54,116 nt of DNA from Pseudoalteromonas sp. Z1A8 (GTDB lineage: Bacteria; Pseudomonadota; Gammaproteobacteria; Enterobacterales; Alteromonadaceae): contig NZ_WTLB01000031.1 of assembly GCF_011378855.1 (NCBI RefSeq), positions 1 to 54,116 of the forward strand, written 5' to 3'. This document shows, piece after piece, positions 17,375-25,789 of this stretch. Under the pieces are notes generated by a model that was given only the letters and a program-made list of their open reading frames with translations, was not told the DNA's origin and did not search any database. The position numbers and the translations under genes were made by a program. Numbering within the stretch: the first letter of the stretch is position 1; every line of letters begins with the position of its first letter.

Positions 17375-19444
17375 ATGACAAAAAAAAGTAAATTCATGTC
17401 GTGGCTCGGTTTTGGCAAGTCAGATAAAAAAGAAGCAGAGCAAAAAGCAGCCGCTGATAAACAACAAGCATTAGCGCAAGAAGAAGCGCAGAAGCTAGAG
17501 CAAGAAAAGCTTGCGCAGCAGGCTGAAGCAGAACGTTTACATGCTGAGGCTGAAACAAAGCGTTTAGAACAAGAGCGTATTGCAGCAGAGCAAGCCGAGG
17601 CCGAACGTTTACAAGCAGAGGCTGAAACAAAGCGTTTAGAACAAGAGCGTATTGCAGCAGAGCAAGCTGAGGCCGAACGTTTACACGCTGAGGCTGAAAC
17701 AAAGCGTTTAGAACAAGAGCGTATTGCAGCAGAGCAAGCTGAGGCCAAACGTCTACACGCTGAGGCTGAAATAGAGCGTGTAGAACAAGAGCGTGCTGAA
17801 AACGCAGAAAAGATTGCAATTGAGCAAGGCAATGCTGAATTACTTGCAAAACAACAAATTGATGCAGAAGCACAAAGACAAGAACATGCACAACGTTTAG
17901 CTGAACAAGAATCACAGATGCTCTTAGAGCAAGAGCGATTGGCTGCAGAAAAAGTAGAGGCTGAACGACTAGAGCTAATTCGCCTTGAAGAAAAGAATGA
18001 GGCAATAAAGGCTGAAAAGCTTGCAATAGAGCAAGCTAATGCTGAGCTATTAGTAAAAGAACAAGCGGACGCTGAAGCACAAAGACAAGAGCAAGCAAAA
18101 CGTTTAGCAGAACAAGAAGCGCAAATGCGTTTAGATCAAGAACGCATTGCTGCTGAAAAAGCACAGAACGAGCGTTTAGAGCAAGAGCGCATTGCTTTAG
18201 AAAAAGCAGAAAATGAACGTTTAGAGCAAGAGCGCATTGCTGCTGAAAAAGCAGAAAATGAACGTTTAGAGCAAGAGCGTATTGCAGCTGAAAAAGCAGA
18301 AAACGAGCGCCTAGAGCAAGAGCGTATCGCAGCGGAACAAGCTGAAAGCGAGCGCCTAGAGCAAGAACGCATTGCTGCGGAACAAGCAGAGAATGAACGT
18401 TTAGAGCAAGAACGTATTGCGGCTGAAAAAGCAGAAAACGAGCGCTTAGAGCAAGAGCGACTTACTGCTGAGCTTGCAAAAGATGAAGCTAAAAAAGCAG
18501 AGAAGCCGAAAAAAGAAGGTTTTTTCTCGCGTCTTAAAAAAGGCTTATTAAAAACTCGTGTAAATATAGGCTCGGGTTTTTCATCTATTTTTAGTGGTAA
18601 AAAAATAGATGACGAATTATTTGAAGATCTTGAAACACAATTGCTCACCGCCGATTTAGGCGTTGATACCACCATGAAGTTGATTGATAGCCTAACTGAT
18701 GCTGCAAACCGTAAACAGCTAAAAGATGGTGATGCGCTTTATGAGTTAATGAAACAAGAAATGGCGGCTATGCTTAAAACGGCTGAACAGCCTTTAGTTA
18801 TAAGCGAAGATAAAAAGCCGTTTGTTATTTTAATGGTTGGCGTTAACGGTGTTGGTAAAACAACGACTATTGGTAAAATGGCAAAGCAATTTCAAAATGA
18901 AGGTAAGTCTGTAATGCTTGCTGCTGGTGATACATTTAGAGCCGCAGCTGTAGAGCAATTACAGGTTTGGGGAGAGCGTAACAGCATCCCTGTTATTGCC
19001 CAGCATACAGGTGCGGATAGTGCATCGGTTGTTTTTGATGCATTTCAAGCTGCAAAAGCACGTAATGTAGATGTGTTAATTGCTGATACAGCTGGACGCT
19101 TGCAAAATAAAGATAATTTAATGCAAGAGCTTGAAAAGATAGCTCGCGTAATGAAAAAGATCGACCCTGATGCGCCGCATGAGGTGATGTTAACCATCGA
19201 TGCTGGTACAGGTCAAAATGCAATTAGCCAAGTAAACTTGTTTAATCAGTGTGTTGGTTTAACGGGTATTACGCTTTCAAAACTTGATGGAACTGCAAAA
19301 GGTGGTGTTATTTTTGCGGTCGCAGATAAGTTTAATATTCCAATTCGTTACATTGGTGTTGGTGAAGGTATTGATGATTTACGCGCTTTCAAGAGCGATG
19401 ACTTTATTGATGCGTTATTTAGCCAAGATGAGGACGACGTTTAA
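17375..19444 (+). CDS. ftsY: signal recognition particle receptor FtsY with expanded repeat A-domain
   Basis: 689 aa from the ATG at 17375 (E. coli 497 aa). The start is chosen because MTKKSKFMSWLGFGKS matches the short basic amphipathic membrane-targeting N-terminus; the frame is open upstream to a TTG at 17288. Residues about 20-370 are a highly charged Glu/Lys/Ala/Arg coiled-coil-like A domain built of tandem repeats. The NG GTPase domain follows, with GVNGVGKTTTIGKMAKQF, DTFRAAAVEQL, DTAGRLQNKDNL and SKLDGTAKGG. It docks SRP-ribosome complexes at the membrane. Followed by a terminator and ftsEX. Confidence 0.97.
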   Translation: MTKKSKFMSWLGFGKSDKKEAEQKAAADKQQALAQEEAQKLEQEKLAQQAEAERLHAEAETKRLEQERIAAEQAEAERLQAEAETKRLEQERIAAEQAEAERLHAEAETKRLEQERIAAEQAEAKRLHAEAEIERVEQERAENAEKIAIEQGNAELLAKQQIDAEAQRQEHAQRLAEQESQMLLEQERLAAEKVEAERLELIRLEEKNEAIKAEKLAIEQANAELLVKEQADAEAQRQEQAKRLAEQEAQMRLDQERIAAEKAQNERLEQERIALEKAENERLEQERIAAEKAENERLEQERIAAEKAENERLEQERIAAEQAESERLEQERIAAEQAENERLEQERIAAEKAENERLEQERLTAELAKDEAKKAEKPKKEGFFSRLKKGLLKTRVNIGSGFSSIFSGKKIDDELFEDLETQLLTADLGVDTTMKLIDSLTDAANRKQLKDGDALYELMKQEMAAMLKTAEQPLVISEDKKPFVILMVGVNGVGKTTTIGKMAKQFQNEGKSVMLAAGDTFRAAAVEQLQVWGERNSIPVIAQHTGADSASVVFDAFQAAKARNVDVLIADTAGRLQNKDNLMQELEKIARVMKKIDPDAPHEVMLTIDAGTGQNAISQVNLFNQCVGLTGITLSKLDGTAKGGVIFAVADKFNIPIRYIGVGEGIDDLRAFKSDDFIDALFSQDEDDV
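17540..17790 (+). repeat. 72-bp tandem repeat in ftsY
   Basis: A 72-base (24 codon) unit occurs about 3.5 times in exact register: GCTGAAA starts at 17549, 17621, 17693 and 17765. It encodes ETKRLEQERIAAEQAEAERL plus four residues. Near identity between copies points to recent duplication. Confidence 0.85.
18160..18480 (+). repeat. 45-bp tandem repeat in ftsY
   Basis: A 45-base (15 codon) unit, protein ERLEQERIAAEKAEN, is repeated about seven times with small changes (K/Q and N/S). It lies at the end of the acidic A domain just before the GTPase domain. Confidence 0.85.
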
Positions 19445-19452
19445 TTTACCAA

Positions 19453-19475
19453 AAGAGGGAGCTTGCTCCCTTTTT
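19453..19475 (+). terminator. ftsY terminator / attenuator
   Basis: GAGGGAGC-tt-GCTCCC followed by TTTTT, 12 bases after the ftsY stop and 57 bases before ftsE. The loop is only two bases, so it may be partial and let some transcripts continue into ftsEX. Confidence 0.6.
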
Positions 19476-19531
19476 AATTGCGAGGATTACCAGCGTTACT
19501 AATAAACTAATGGCGTTGGCATAATAAAAAG

Positions 19532-20209
19532 ATGATAAATTTTCAGCAAGTAAGTAAAACCTACCCAGGTGGGCACCGTGCCCTCGAAAAAGTGAATTTT
19601 CATATTAAGCCTGGCGAACTCGCTTTTTTAACGGGCCATAGTGGCGCCGGTAAAAGTACACTGCTTAAGCTAATTAGCTTAATGGAACGTCCATCGGCGG
19701 GTAGTGTGTCTATCAATGGAGTTGATTTAAACAAAGTTAACTCGCGTCAAATTCCCTATGCTCGTCGTGATATTGGTATTATTTTTCAAAATCACCGTTT
19801 ATTAGAGCGTTATACTATTTTTGATAATGTGGCATTACCACTAATTATCGAAGGTACTCACCATAAGCATATTGCTAAACGGGTTCATGGTGCGCTCGAT
19901 AAAGTAGGCCTGATAGATAAAATAAAATGTCATCCGTCTATGCTCTCAGGTGGTGAACAGCAACGTGTAGGTATTGCCAGAGCAATAGTGAACTCTCCGC
20001 CAATATTATTAGCCGATGAACCTACAGGTAACCTCGACCCTGAGCTTTCAATGGAAATACTAAAACTGTTTGAAGACTTTAATAAACACGGTACAACTGT
20101 ATTGATAGCAACGCACGATCTTGGTTTGGTAGCACGTATGAAGTATCGCAGCTTAACCTTAAAAGATGGCAGAATGCTTCAAGATCCGCTTGCTGAGGGC
20201 GCACTATGA
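19532..20209 (+). CDS. ftsE: cell division ABC transporter ATPase FtsE
   Basis: 225 aa (E. coli 222). Walker A GHSGAGKSTLLKL, ABC signature LSGGEQQRVGIARA, Walker B ILLADEPTGNLDP, H-loop ATHD. It powers FtsX, which transmits the signal for septal peptidoglycan hydrolysis through EnvC. EnvC is encoded 4.4 kb downstream at 24647-25786. Overlaps ftsX by four bases (ATGA). Confidence 0.97.
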   Translation: MINFQQVSKTYPGGHRALEKVNFHIKPGELAFLTGHSGAGKSTLLKLISLMERPSAGSVSINGVDLNKVNSRQIPYARRDIGIIFQNHRLLERYTIFDNVALPLIIEGTHHKHIAKRVHGALDKVGLIDKIKCHPSMLSGGEQQRVGIARAIVNSPPILLADEPTGNLDPELSMEILKLFEDFNKHGTTVLIATHDLGLVARMKYRSLTLKDGRMLQDPLAEGAL

Positions 20210-21192
20210 GTTTACTTTTTAAGGGTCGTCAAAATAGTAACGACAAGCAAAAAAAATCAGTGTTAGCTAGCGGTTATTTTTTTATTATTAATATATTTCG
20301 CCAAGGTGTGCATAGTTTAGGTGAAATGTGGCGCACCCCGCTGGCCTCATTAATGACTATTGCAGTACTTGGCTTGAGCTTAACGCTTCCTGCAACACTT
20401 TATTTAGTTGTTAAAAATGTACAGCAGGTAAGCAGTGGTTTTGAAGAAGCGAGTGAAATATCGTTATTCGTAAAAGAAAGTATGAACGAGCAAGAAACGC
20501 AAACCTTAGTAAAGCGTTTAGCACTTTACCCAGAAGTGGAGAGTGTTGAGTTTATTTCAAAGCAAAAAGCACTCACCGAGTTTAAAGATGTTTCTGGTTT
20601 TGGGCAGGCTTTAGAGTATTTGGATAAAAATCCATTACCTGATGTAGTACTTGTTACGCCAACAAAGCGTAATAGGCAGCCAAACGCCGCTAAGGCGCTT
20701 CTAACTAAACTTGAGAGTGAACGTGAAGTTGATTTTGGTAAGCTTGATATAGCGTGGTTAGAGCGTTTAAATGCTTTGCTAGATTTACTTAAAGAAAGTG
20801 TAATAACCATTGCCTTACTATTGCTTACCTCTGTGACGCTTATTATTGGTAACACAATTCGCTTGTCGATCATGGATAAAAAAGAAGAAATACAAGTAAT
20901 GAAACTTGTAGGAGCTACTAACACCTTTATACACGCACCATTTTTATGGACAGGTATTTGGTATGGTGTAATAGGCGGGCTATTTGCTTTTATATCTGTT
21001 GCTTTAATGATGTGGTGGTTATCTTCTGCGGTTAGCAGTGTGGCAGGGGTTTACCAAGCAAGCTTTTCTTTAATTGGCTTAACATTGAAAGAATTCGGCT
21101 TTTTAGTTTTACTTGCAACAAGCTTAGGGTTTGTAGGTTCTTATCTTTCTGTAAATCGTTATATTAAAGAAATAGAACCCGATAAAGTATAA
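20206..21192 (+). CDS. ftsX: cell division membrane protein FtsX
   Basis: 328 aa inner membrane protein with four predicted helices: one near 45-65, then a large periplasmic loop (about 75-195) and three C-terminal helices. The loop is the part that binds EnvC. The internal stretch RLSIMDKKEEIQVMKLVGAT is the conserved MacB/FtsX coupling-helix region. Translation is coupled to ftsE. The E. coli protein is 352 aa, the difference being the N-terminal cytoplasmic tail. Confidence 0.96.
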   Translation: MSLLFKGRQNSNDKQKKSVLASGYFFIINIFRQGVHSLGEMWRTPLASLMTIAVLGLSLTLPATLYLVVKNVQQVSSGFEEASEISLFVKESMNEQETQTLVKRLALYPEVESVEFISKQKALTEFKDVSGFGQALEYLDKNPLPDVVLVTPTKRNRQPNAAKALLTKLESEREVDFGKLDIAWLERLNALLDLLKESVITIALLLLTSVTLIIGNTIRLSIMDKKEEIQVMKLVGATNTFIHAPFLWTGIWYGVIGGLFAFISVALMMWWLSSAVSSVAGVYQASFSLIGLTLKEFGFLVLLATSLGFVGSYLSVNRYIKEIEPDKV

Positions 21193-21394
21193 GTGAACCA
21201 ACCCAGCTTAATATACGTAATATATCAATCTGGGTTGTACCTCCTGTTATTAAAACTGTCATATTTGTGTACTATCCTCCAATGAAGTAATGAGTTGTAA
21301 ATAAGGTGATGCTATGAGGTTAACCTGCTGCAACCCCTTAATTCATCACTTATTCAGTCGCTTGTAGTAGACTAAATACATACCAAAAAACTAC

Positions 21395-21423
21395 TTGATT
21401 TATACTTTAAAAAAGTTTTAAAT
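21395..21423 (+). promoter_or_regulatory. rpoH sigma-70 promoter
   Basis: TTGATT (21395-21400), a 17-base spacer and TTAAAT (21418-21423). The predicted start at about 21430 falls inside the CIRCE operator. No sigma-32 or sigma-E style promoter was recognised in this gap. Confidence 0.55.
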
Positions 21424-21428
21424 TGGGG

Positions 21429-21455
21429 TTAGCACTCTTAAAGAAAGAGTGCTAA
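21429..21455 (+). promoter_or_regulatory. CIRCE operator (HrcA site) upstream of rpoH
   Basis: TTAGCACTC, nine bases, GAGTGCTAA: identical in both arms and in spacer length to the CIRCE consensus bound by the heat-shock repressor HrcA. It overlaps the predicted transcription start of rpoH and lies 33 bases before its ATG. Confidence 0.93.
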
Positions 21456-21488
21456 GATAGTTTCAAATGTTTATCACCGAGGTGAAAA

Positions 21489-22352
21489 ATGAGTAAAGAT
21501 TTATACGCAATGGCACTTACAGTCGGACAACAAAGCGCAAGCATGGACGGTTACCTTCAAGCGGTAAGCACTATCCCTATGCTTAAAGTTGAACAAGAGC
21601 AAGAACTTGCTAAAAAGCTTCAGGAAGAAGGCGATCTTAGTGCTGCCAAGCAACTCATTATGTCGCATTTACGCTTTGTAGCACATATTGCTAAAGGCTA
21701 CTCGGGATACGGCTTGCCACAAGCTGACCTTATTCAAGAAGGTAATATAGGCCTGATGAAAGCGGTTAAACGTTTTGACCCTTCAGTGGGTGTACGTTTA
21801 GTATCGTTTGCAGTGCATTGGATTAAAGCCGAAATTCACGAGTTTGTGCTTAAAAACTGGCGCATAGTTAAAGTTGCAACCACTAAAGCGCAACGTAAAT
21901 TGTTTTTTAATCTTCGTAAAAACAAAAAGCGTTTAGGTTGGTTTAATCAAGCTGAGGTTAGCACTGTTGCTAGTGAGCTAGGTGTGAGTGAGAAAGAAGT
22001 TCGTGAAATGGAATCGCGCATGAGCGGCCAAGACATGGGCTTTGACCTAACGGGCGACGATAACGACGACGCACCAACAAGCACGTACTCTCCAGTACAG
22101 TACTTAACAGATGGCGCAGCTGATTTAGCTGACGACGTTGAACAAGAACAGTGGAAAGAGCAAGCGCATACTCGTTTATTTAGCGCACTTAAAACACTAG
22201 ACGAACGTTCACAAGATATTGTTAGCGCACGTTGGTTGTCTGATGATAAAGCGACTCTTCAAGAGCTTGCACAAAAATATAGTGTATCTGCTGAACGTGT
22301 TCGCCAGCTTGAAAAAACAGCGATGAAAAAGTTACAAAGCGCTATGAGCTAA
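21489..22352 (+). CDS. rpoH: RNA polymerase heat-shock sigma factor, sigma-32
   Basis: 287 aa (E. coli 284). Region 2 contains [38 protein letters not shown]. Downstream, [38 protein letters not shown] includes the RpoH-box region used for chaperone and FtsH control. The C-terminus has a region 4 helix-turn-helix, [26 protein letters not shown]. It directs transcription of chaperone and protease genes. GAGGTG precedes the ATG. The promoter carries a CIRCE operator. Usual gammaproteobacterial position after ftsX. Confidence 0.97.
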   Translation: MSKDLYAMALTVGQQSASMDGYLQAVSTIPMLKVEQEQELAKKLQEEGDLSAAKQLIMSHLRFVAHIAKGYSGYGLPQADLIQEGNIGLMKAVKRFDPSVGVRLVSFAVHWIKAEIHEFVLKNWRIVKVATTKAQRKLFFNLRKNKKRLGWFNQAEVSTVASELGVSEKEVREMESRMSGQDMGFDLTGDDNDDAPTSTYSPVQYLTDGAADLADDVEQEQWKEQAHTRLFSALKTLDERSQDIVSARWLSDDKATLQELAQKYSVSAERVRQLEKTAMKKLQSAMS

Positions 22353-22375
22353 GATTGCTCAAGCAGCAAATTTAA

Positions 22376-22406
22376 AAAACCCTGCATGAAAATGCGGGGC
22401 TTTTTT
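22376..22406 (+). terminator. rpoH intrinsic terminator
   Basis: CCCTGCAT-gaaa-ATGCGGGG followed by CTTTTTTG, 28 bases after the rpoH stop. Confidence 0.85.
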
Positions 22407-22413
22407 GTTTTTA

Positions 22414-22445
22414 CGTAGGTTGGTTTGAGCGAAGCGAAACCCAAC
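22414..22445. repeat. REP-like palindrome of the GTAGGTTGGGTT type
   Basis: GGTTGGTTTGAGCG-aagc-GAAACCCAAC forms an imperfect hairpin. The sequence matches, from memory, a palindromic repeat scattered through many marine Gammaproteobacteria. A single copy here, between rpoH and yibQ. Confidence 0.5.
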
Positions 22446-22533
22446 GATAAAATATTCTATCAAATCATACCGATACTCTGCATTATCGAATGGTTAGTTT
22501 ATCATTCTGATATAGTATTATTTAAAGCTTATA

Positions 22534-23295
22534 TCACCGAGCACTAACCTCTTTTCCCTCAGCTTGCGCCAACTGAATATATTTACGTTCAACCAGCTGC
22601 GAAACCGGTACGAGTTCAAAACCTTGCTTAGTTAGCTCGGGTAAAGCATGACGTAAAAATTCGATTGTTTCTGGGTAGGGGTGAGCAATTGCAATAGCAG
22701 AATTATGGATGGTGGCTAGTTGTTTTAATTCTTCAAGCCTTAGCTGCAGTTGTTCTGGTGTAGTTATATTGTCTAAAAACACTTGGCGGCCAATATTAGC
22801 AACACCTAAAAAGTTCGCGGCGTTTTGTGCTTGGCTTAAATCGGTTGTACGGCTATCTAAAAAATACAAATGGCGCTTTTTAAGCACTTCCATTGTCCAC
22901 TTCATAGCTTGGCTTTGCTGCGTAAGTGCTGAGCCCATGTGGTTATTAACGCCTTTAACTTGCGGCAAACTAGCGAGAGCTGTTCCTAGAGTTTGCTGAA
23001 GCTGCTCTTTATTCATATTTAAAGTAAGCGCGCCTGGTCCTAATTCTTTACCGTTAAGAGCCTGCATAGGTACATGGAGTAATAGTTCTTTATTTGATTG
23101 ACTAGCAAGCGTTGCAAAAATTTGCGAATAAGGGGTGTGGGGCAAAATTGAATACGACAATTGCCCTGGTAAGGAAAGGAACTCTAAGTCCCGTTGATGA
23201 TAGCCTATGTCGTCTATCACTATTGCTATTTGTTTGGCGCTAATTGTTGCTGAGCTAAAACAAATAGCTAATATTAGCCATTTTATTATTTTCAC
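22534..23295 (-). CDS. yibQ: divergent polysaccharide deacetylase family protein (YibQ)
   Basis: 253 aa with an N-terminal signal peptide (MKIIKWLILAICFSSATISA). The mature part starts KQIAIVIDDIGYHQ, where the DD pair and later NNHMGS and IAHPYPET correspond to the metal and catalytic motifs of the divergent polysaccharide deacetylase family (COG2861). The role is not established; probably periplasmic and linked to envelope polysaccharide. Last gene of the gpmI-envC-S41-yibQ run, 50 bases after the protease, as in E. coli, where yibQ follows envC. Confidence 0.88.
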   Translation of the reverse strand: MKIIKWLILAICFSSATISAKQIAIVIDDIGYHQRDLEFLSLPGQLSYSILPHTPYSQIFATLASQSNKELLLHVPMQALNGKELGPGALTLNMNKEQLQQTLGTALASLPQVKGVNNHMGSALTQQSQAMKWTMEVLKKRHLYFLDSRTTDLSQAQNAANFLGVANIGRQVFLDNITTPEQLQLRLEELKQLATIHNSAIAIAHPYPETIEFLRHALPELTKQGFELVPVSQLVERKYIQLAQAEGKEVSAR

Positions 23296-23345
23296 GTTTA
23301 TAGTTTTTATTATCTTTTTAGCTTTATTTATACAGCTTATACAAG

Positions 23346-24611
23346 CTATTGCATGCTGAGTAATTGTTTTGCTTTAACTAACTGTAAATCGGCTAAGTTA
23401 CTCGTGAGTAATTGCGCGTTACTGTTAATTTGCTCACTTTTTATTATAACGGCTTTATTACTTTGTGAAAGGGTTGTTTGATTAACAGCCACATCTGGAG
23501 TTATTCCTATCCCATCAATCGACTTTCCTAGCGGCGTAAAGTATTTAGCAGTAGTGAGCTTTAATGCAGTGTTGCCATCACCGAGTGGGATTAGCGATTG
23601 CACCGATCCCTTCCCAAAAGATTGGCTGCCAACAACGGTTGCCCGTTTATTATCTTTAAGGGCTGCGGCTAGTATTTCTGCTGCTGAGGCAGAGTTTTCA
23701 TTTATAAGCACAACAATGGGGGCATTTTTTAGAATGTCGCCACGTTTAGCGTAAAAAGCTTGGTTTGCATCGTAAAAGCGTCCTTTGGTCGTCACAATAG
23801 TACCGCTTTGTAAAAATAGATCTGATACCGCCACTGCGCTTTGCAATGTACCGCCAGGGTTGTCGCGTAAATCAATGACTAAGCCTTTAAGTGGATAACC
23901 AAAATGACTTTGTAGGGCGGCCACTTGCAGAGCAACTTCATGTAAAGTGTGGTTAGAAAAACTATTAATAGCTATATAACCCGTACCAAAATCTAACAGT
24001 TTGCTTGTTACGCTTTCGAGGTTTATTTGGCGGCGGGCAACATGAAACGTAATTGCATTTTTATTGTTACCGCGATTTATAATTAGATCTATATTTGCAA
24101 ATTTACTTTCTCGTATTAATGTTGCTACTTCATCGATTGTACGGTTTTGAGCTGTGTGGTTGTTTACACTTACAATAATATCGCCTGGCAGAATACCTGC
24201 TGCTTTTGCGGGGGAATTATCAACTACATTAACAATAGTCATACATTTATCGATATTTTTAACCTCAATACCAATGCCTGTATAGCGCCCGTTTGTGTTA
24301 TCAAATAATGAGGTTAGTTCGTGTTCATTTAAGTACTTAGAGTAAGAATCGAGCTTTGAATATAAGCGCTCAAACTGTTGGTTATTATATTTAATGTGGT
24401 GGCTATTTTGTAAGGTGAGATCTTCAACGTAGTAGGCGTGAATATTAAAGAGTATTTCGTCGATTTGTTGTCTTTTAAGATCTTTAATCGAGCTTGCTAA
24501 TACACTGCTAGTAAAGGTGATTAAGATTAGTAATACAAGTAAATACAGGCTTATATATAAGCCTGTATTTTTTTGATCGATGGTATTTATTACGTTTTTT
24601 TTAGTTGTCAT
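23346..24611 (-). CDS. S41 family C-terminal processing peptidase
   Basis: 421 aa CtpA-type periplasmic serine protease. One N-terminal membrane anchor or signal (about 17-39), a PDZ domain (about 110-190, with GIGIEV and GILPGDIIVSVN), and the S41 catalytic core with DLRDNPGG, NENSASAAEIL (catalytic serine near 307) and SFGKGSVQ (catalytic lysine near 334). Such proteases cut the C-termini of envelope proteins and, in several species, peptidoglycan hydrolases. It lies between envC and yibQ, 35 bases after envC, so an envelope-remodelling role is likely. Confidence 0.93.
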   Translation of the reverse strand: MTTKKNVINTIDQKNTGLYISLYLLVLLILITFTSSVLASSIKDLKRQQIDEILFNIHAYYVEDLTLQNSHHIKYNNQQFERLYSKLDSYSKYLNEHELTSLFDNTNGRYTGIGIEVKNIDKCMTIVNVVDNSPAKAAGILPGDIIVSVNNHTAQNRTIDEVATLIRESKFANIDLIINRGNNKNAITFHVARRQINLESVTSKLLDFGTGYIAINSFSNHTLHEVALQVAALQSHFGYPLKGLVIDLRDNPGGTLQSAVAVSDLFLQSGTIVTTKGRFYDANQAFYAKRGDILKNAPIVVLINENSASAAEILAAALKDNKRATVVGSQSFGKGSVQSLIPLGDGNTALKLTTAKYFTPLGKSIDGIGITPDVAVNQTTLSQSNKAVIIKSEQINSNAQLLTSNLADLQLVKAKQLLSMQ

Positions 24612-24646
24612 CAGCTGCTCCTAATGCGGTGCAGCGGTTTATTCAA

Positions 24647-25786
24647 TTAAATGCGTCTGCACCATTTTACAGGATTTACTGCGCGTCCTTTGTGGCGTAT
24701 TTCAAAGTATAGACCAGAAGTAGCTTGTCCGCCGCTTTGGCCAACTAGGGCTAATGTTTCACCTTCACGTACCATATCGCCTACATCTCTTAATAGTGTT
24801 TGAGCGTGGCCATATAGGCTCATAAAACCTTCACCATGATCTACAACAATTACCCAACCATAGCCCTTTAGCCAATCGGCGAATACAACTTGACCGTTAT
24901 GGACGCTATTAATATTAGTGCCTTCTTTTGCACCAATTAATACGCCTTTCCAATCAATACCACCATGTTTACGTTGGCCGAATGTGTGCTCTAACTTGCC
25001 TTTGCTCGGCCAGTCTAATTTGCCTTTGCTTTTATTTAGGCCGAGTAATTCAATTTTTTGTGTTTTTTCTTTTTCGAGTTCTTCAATCGTTGTTACTAAC
25101 GTTTGTTGGTTTTCTTTTAAATAGTTTATTGAACTTTTGGTGCTGTTGAGCTGAGCTTGTAAGTTTTTAAGATTAGCTTGGCGTTCACTTTGTGCATTAA
25201 GCAATGCAGTTTGGCGCCTTTTTTGCTCATTATATAAAAGCGCTAGTTTTTCTTGTATTTTAACAAGCTCTTCTTGGTTTTGTGCTATTTGTTGTTGAAG
25301 GTTTTTTAGATCTTCAATTTGTTCAATACGGGCTTTATTTAAGTAGTTGTAATAACTTAGTGTGCGCTCAAACTTTGCGGTGTCTTCTTGGTTTAACAGC
25401 ATTTTAGAATAGTCGTCGCCACCCGCCATGTAGGCACTTTTAAGTTGCGCGGCTAAGACTTTTTGAAACTGAGTATGCTTTTTATCGAGCTCGTCGGCTT
25501 TATTTTGTAGCTCTTTTTGCTGTGTTTTAGTTTCTTTTACTGATTGCTCTGCCATGTTAAGTGCTTTGGCATTTTTAGCTATATCGAGTTCATGACTTTT
25601 AAGGTTTTTTTGGAGTTTAGCTATTTTTTTTCTTTGTGCGTTATATTCAGCTTGGCTTTGCTCAAGTGCATTTTGAACTTCTGATAAGTCTTTTTTAGTA
25701 CGATCTTCATTAGCAACTGCAGATGCAGTCACTAATGAAGTGAGTATTAAACCGCACTTAATTAACCGGCTAATACGTCTATTCAT
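24647..25786 (-). CDS. envC: murein hydrolase activator EnvC
   Basis: 379 aa. Signal peptide (about 1-25), long coiled coil (about 30-250) and a C-terminal LytM/M23 domain starting at LDWPSKGKLEHTFGQRKHGG. The metal motifs are incomplete: the HxH of active M23 enzymes reads LYF in GLYFEIRH, as expected for a non-catalytic activator of the amidases AmiA/AmiB. In E. coli EnvC is held by the FtsX periplasmic loop and switched on by FtsE ATP hydrolysis. Starts 3 bases after gpmI, so translationally linked to it. Confidence 0.95.
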   Translation of the reverse strand: MNRRISRLIKCGLILTSLVTASAVANEDRTKKDLSEVQNALEQSQAEYNAQRKKIAKLQKNLKSHELDIAKNAKALNMAEQSVKETKTQQKELQNKADELDKKHTQFQKVLAAQLKSAYMAGGDDYSKMLLNQEDTAKFERTLSYYNYLNKARIEQIEDLKNLQQQIAQNQEELVKIQEKLALLYNEQKRRQTALLNAQSERQANLKNLQAQLNSTKSSINYLKENQQTLVTTIEELEKEKTQKIELLGLNKSKGKLDWPSKGKLEHTFGQRKHGGIDWKGVLIGAKEGTNINSVHNGQVVFADWLKGYGWVIVVDHGEGFMSLYGHAQTLLRDVGDMVREGETLALVGQSGGQATSGLYFEIRHKGRAVNPVKWCRRI

Positions 25787-25789
25787 GCG

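Noticed and set aside
17353..18675. Several long minus-strand open frames opposite ftsY
   Set aside because: They are frame shadows of the repetitive Glu/Ala/Arg codons of ftsY, with low-complexity Ser/Cys/Arg-rich products.
21193..21394. Terminator after ftsX (AACCCAG / CTGGGTT at 21200-21236)
   Set aside because: Seven-base stem with a 23-base loop and no U-run; too weak to claim.
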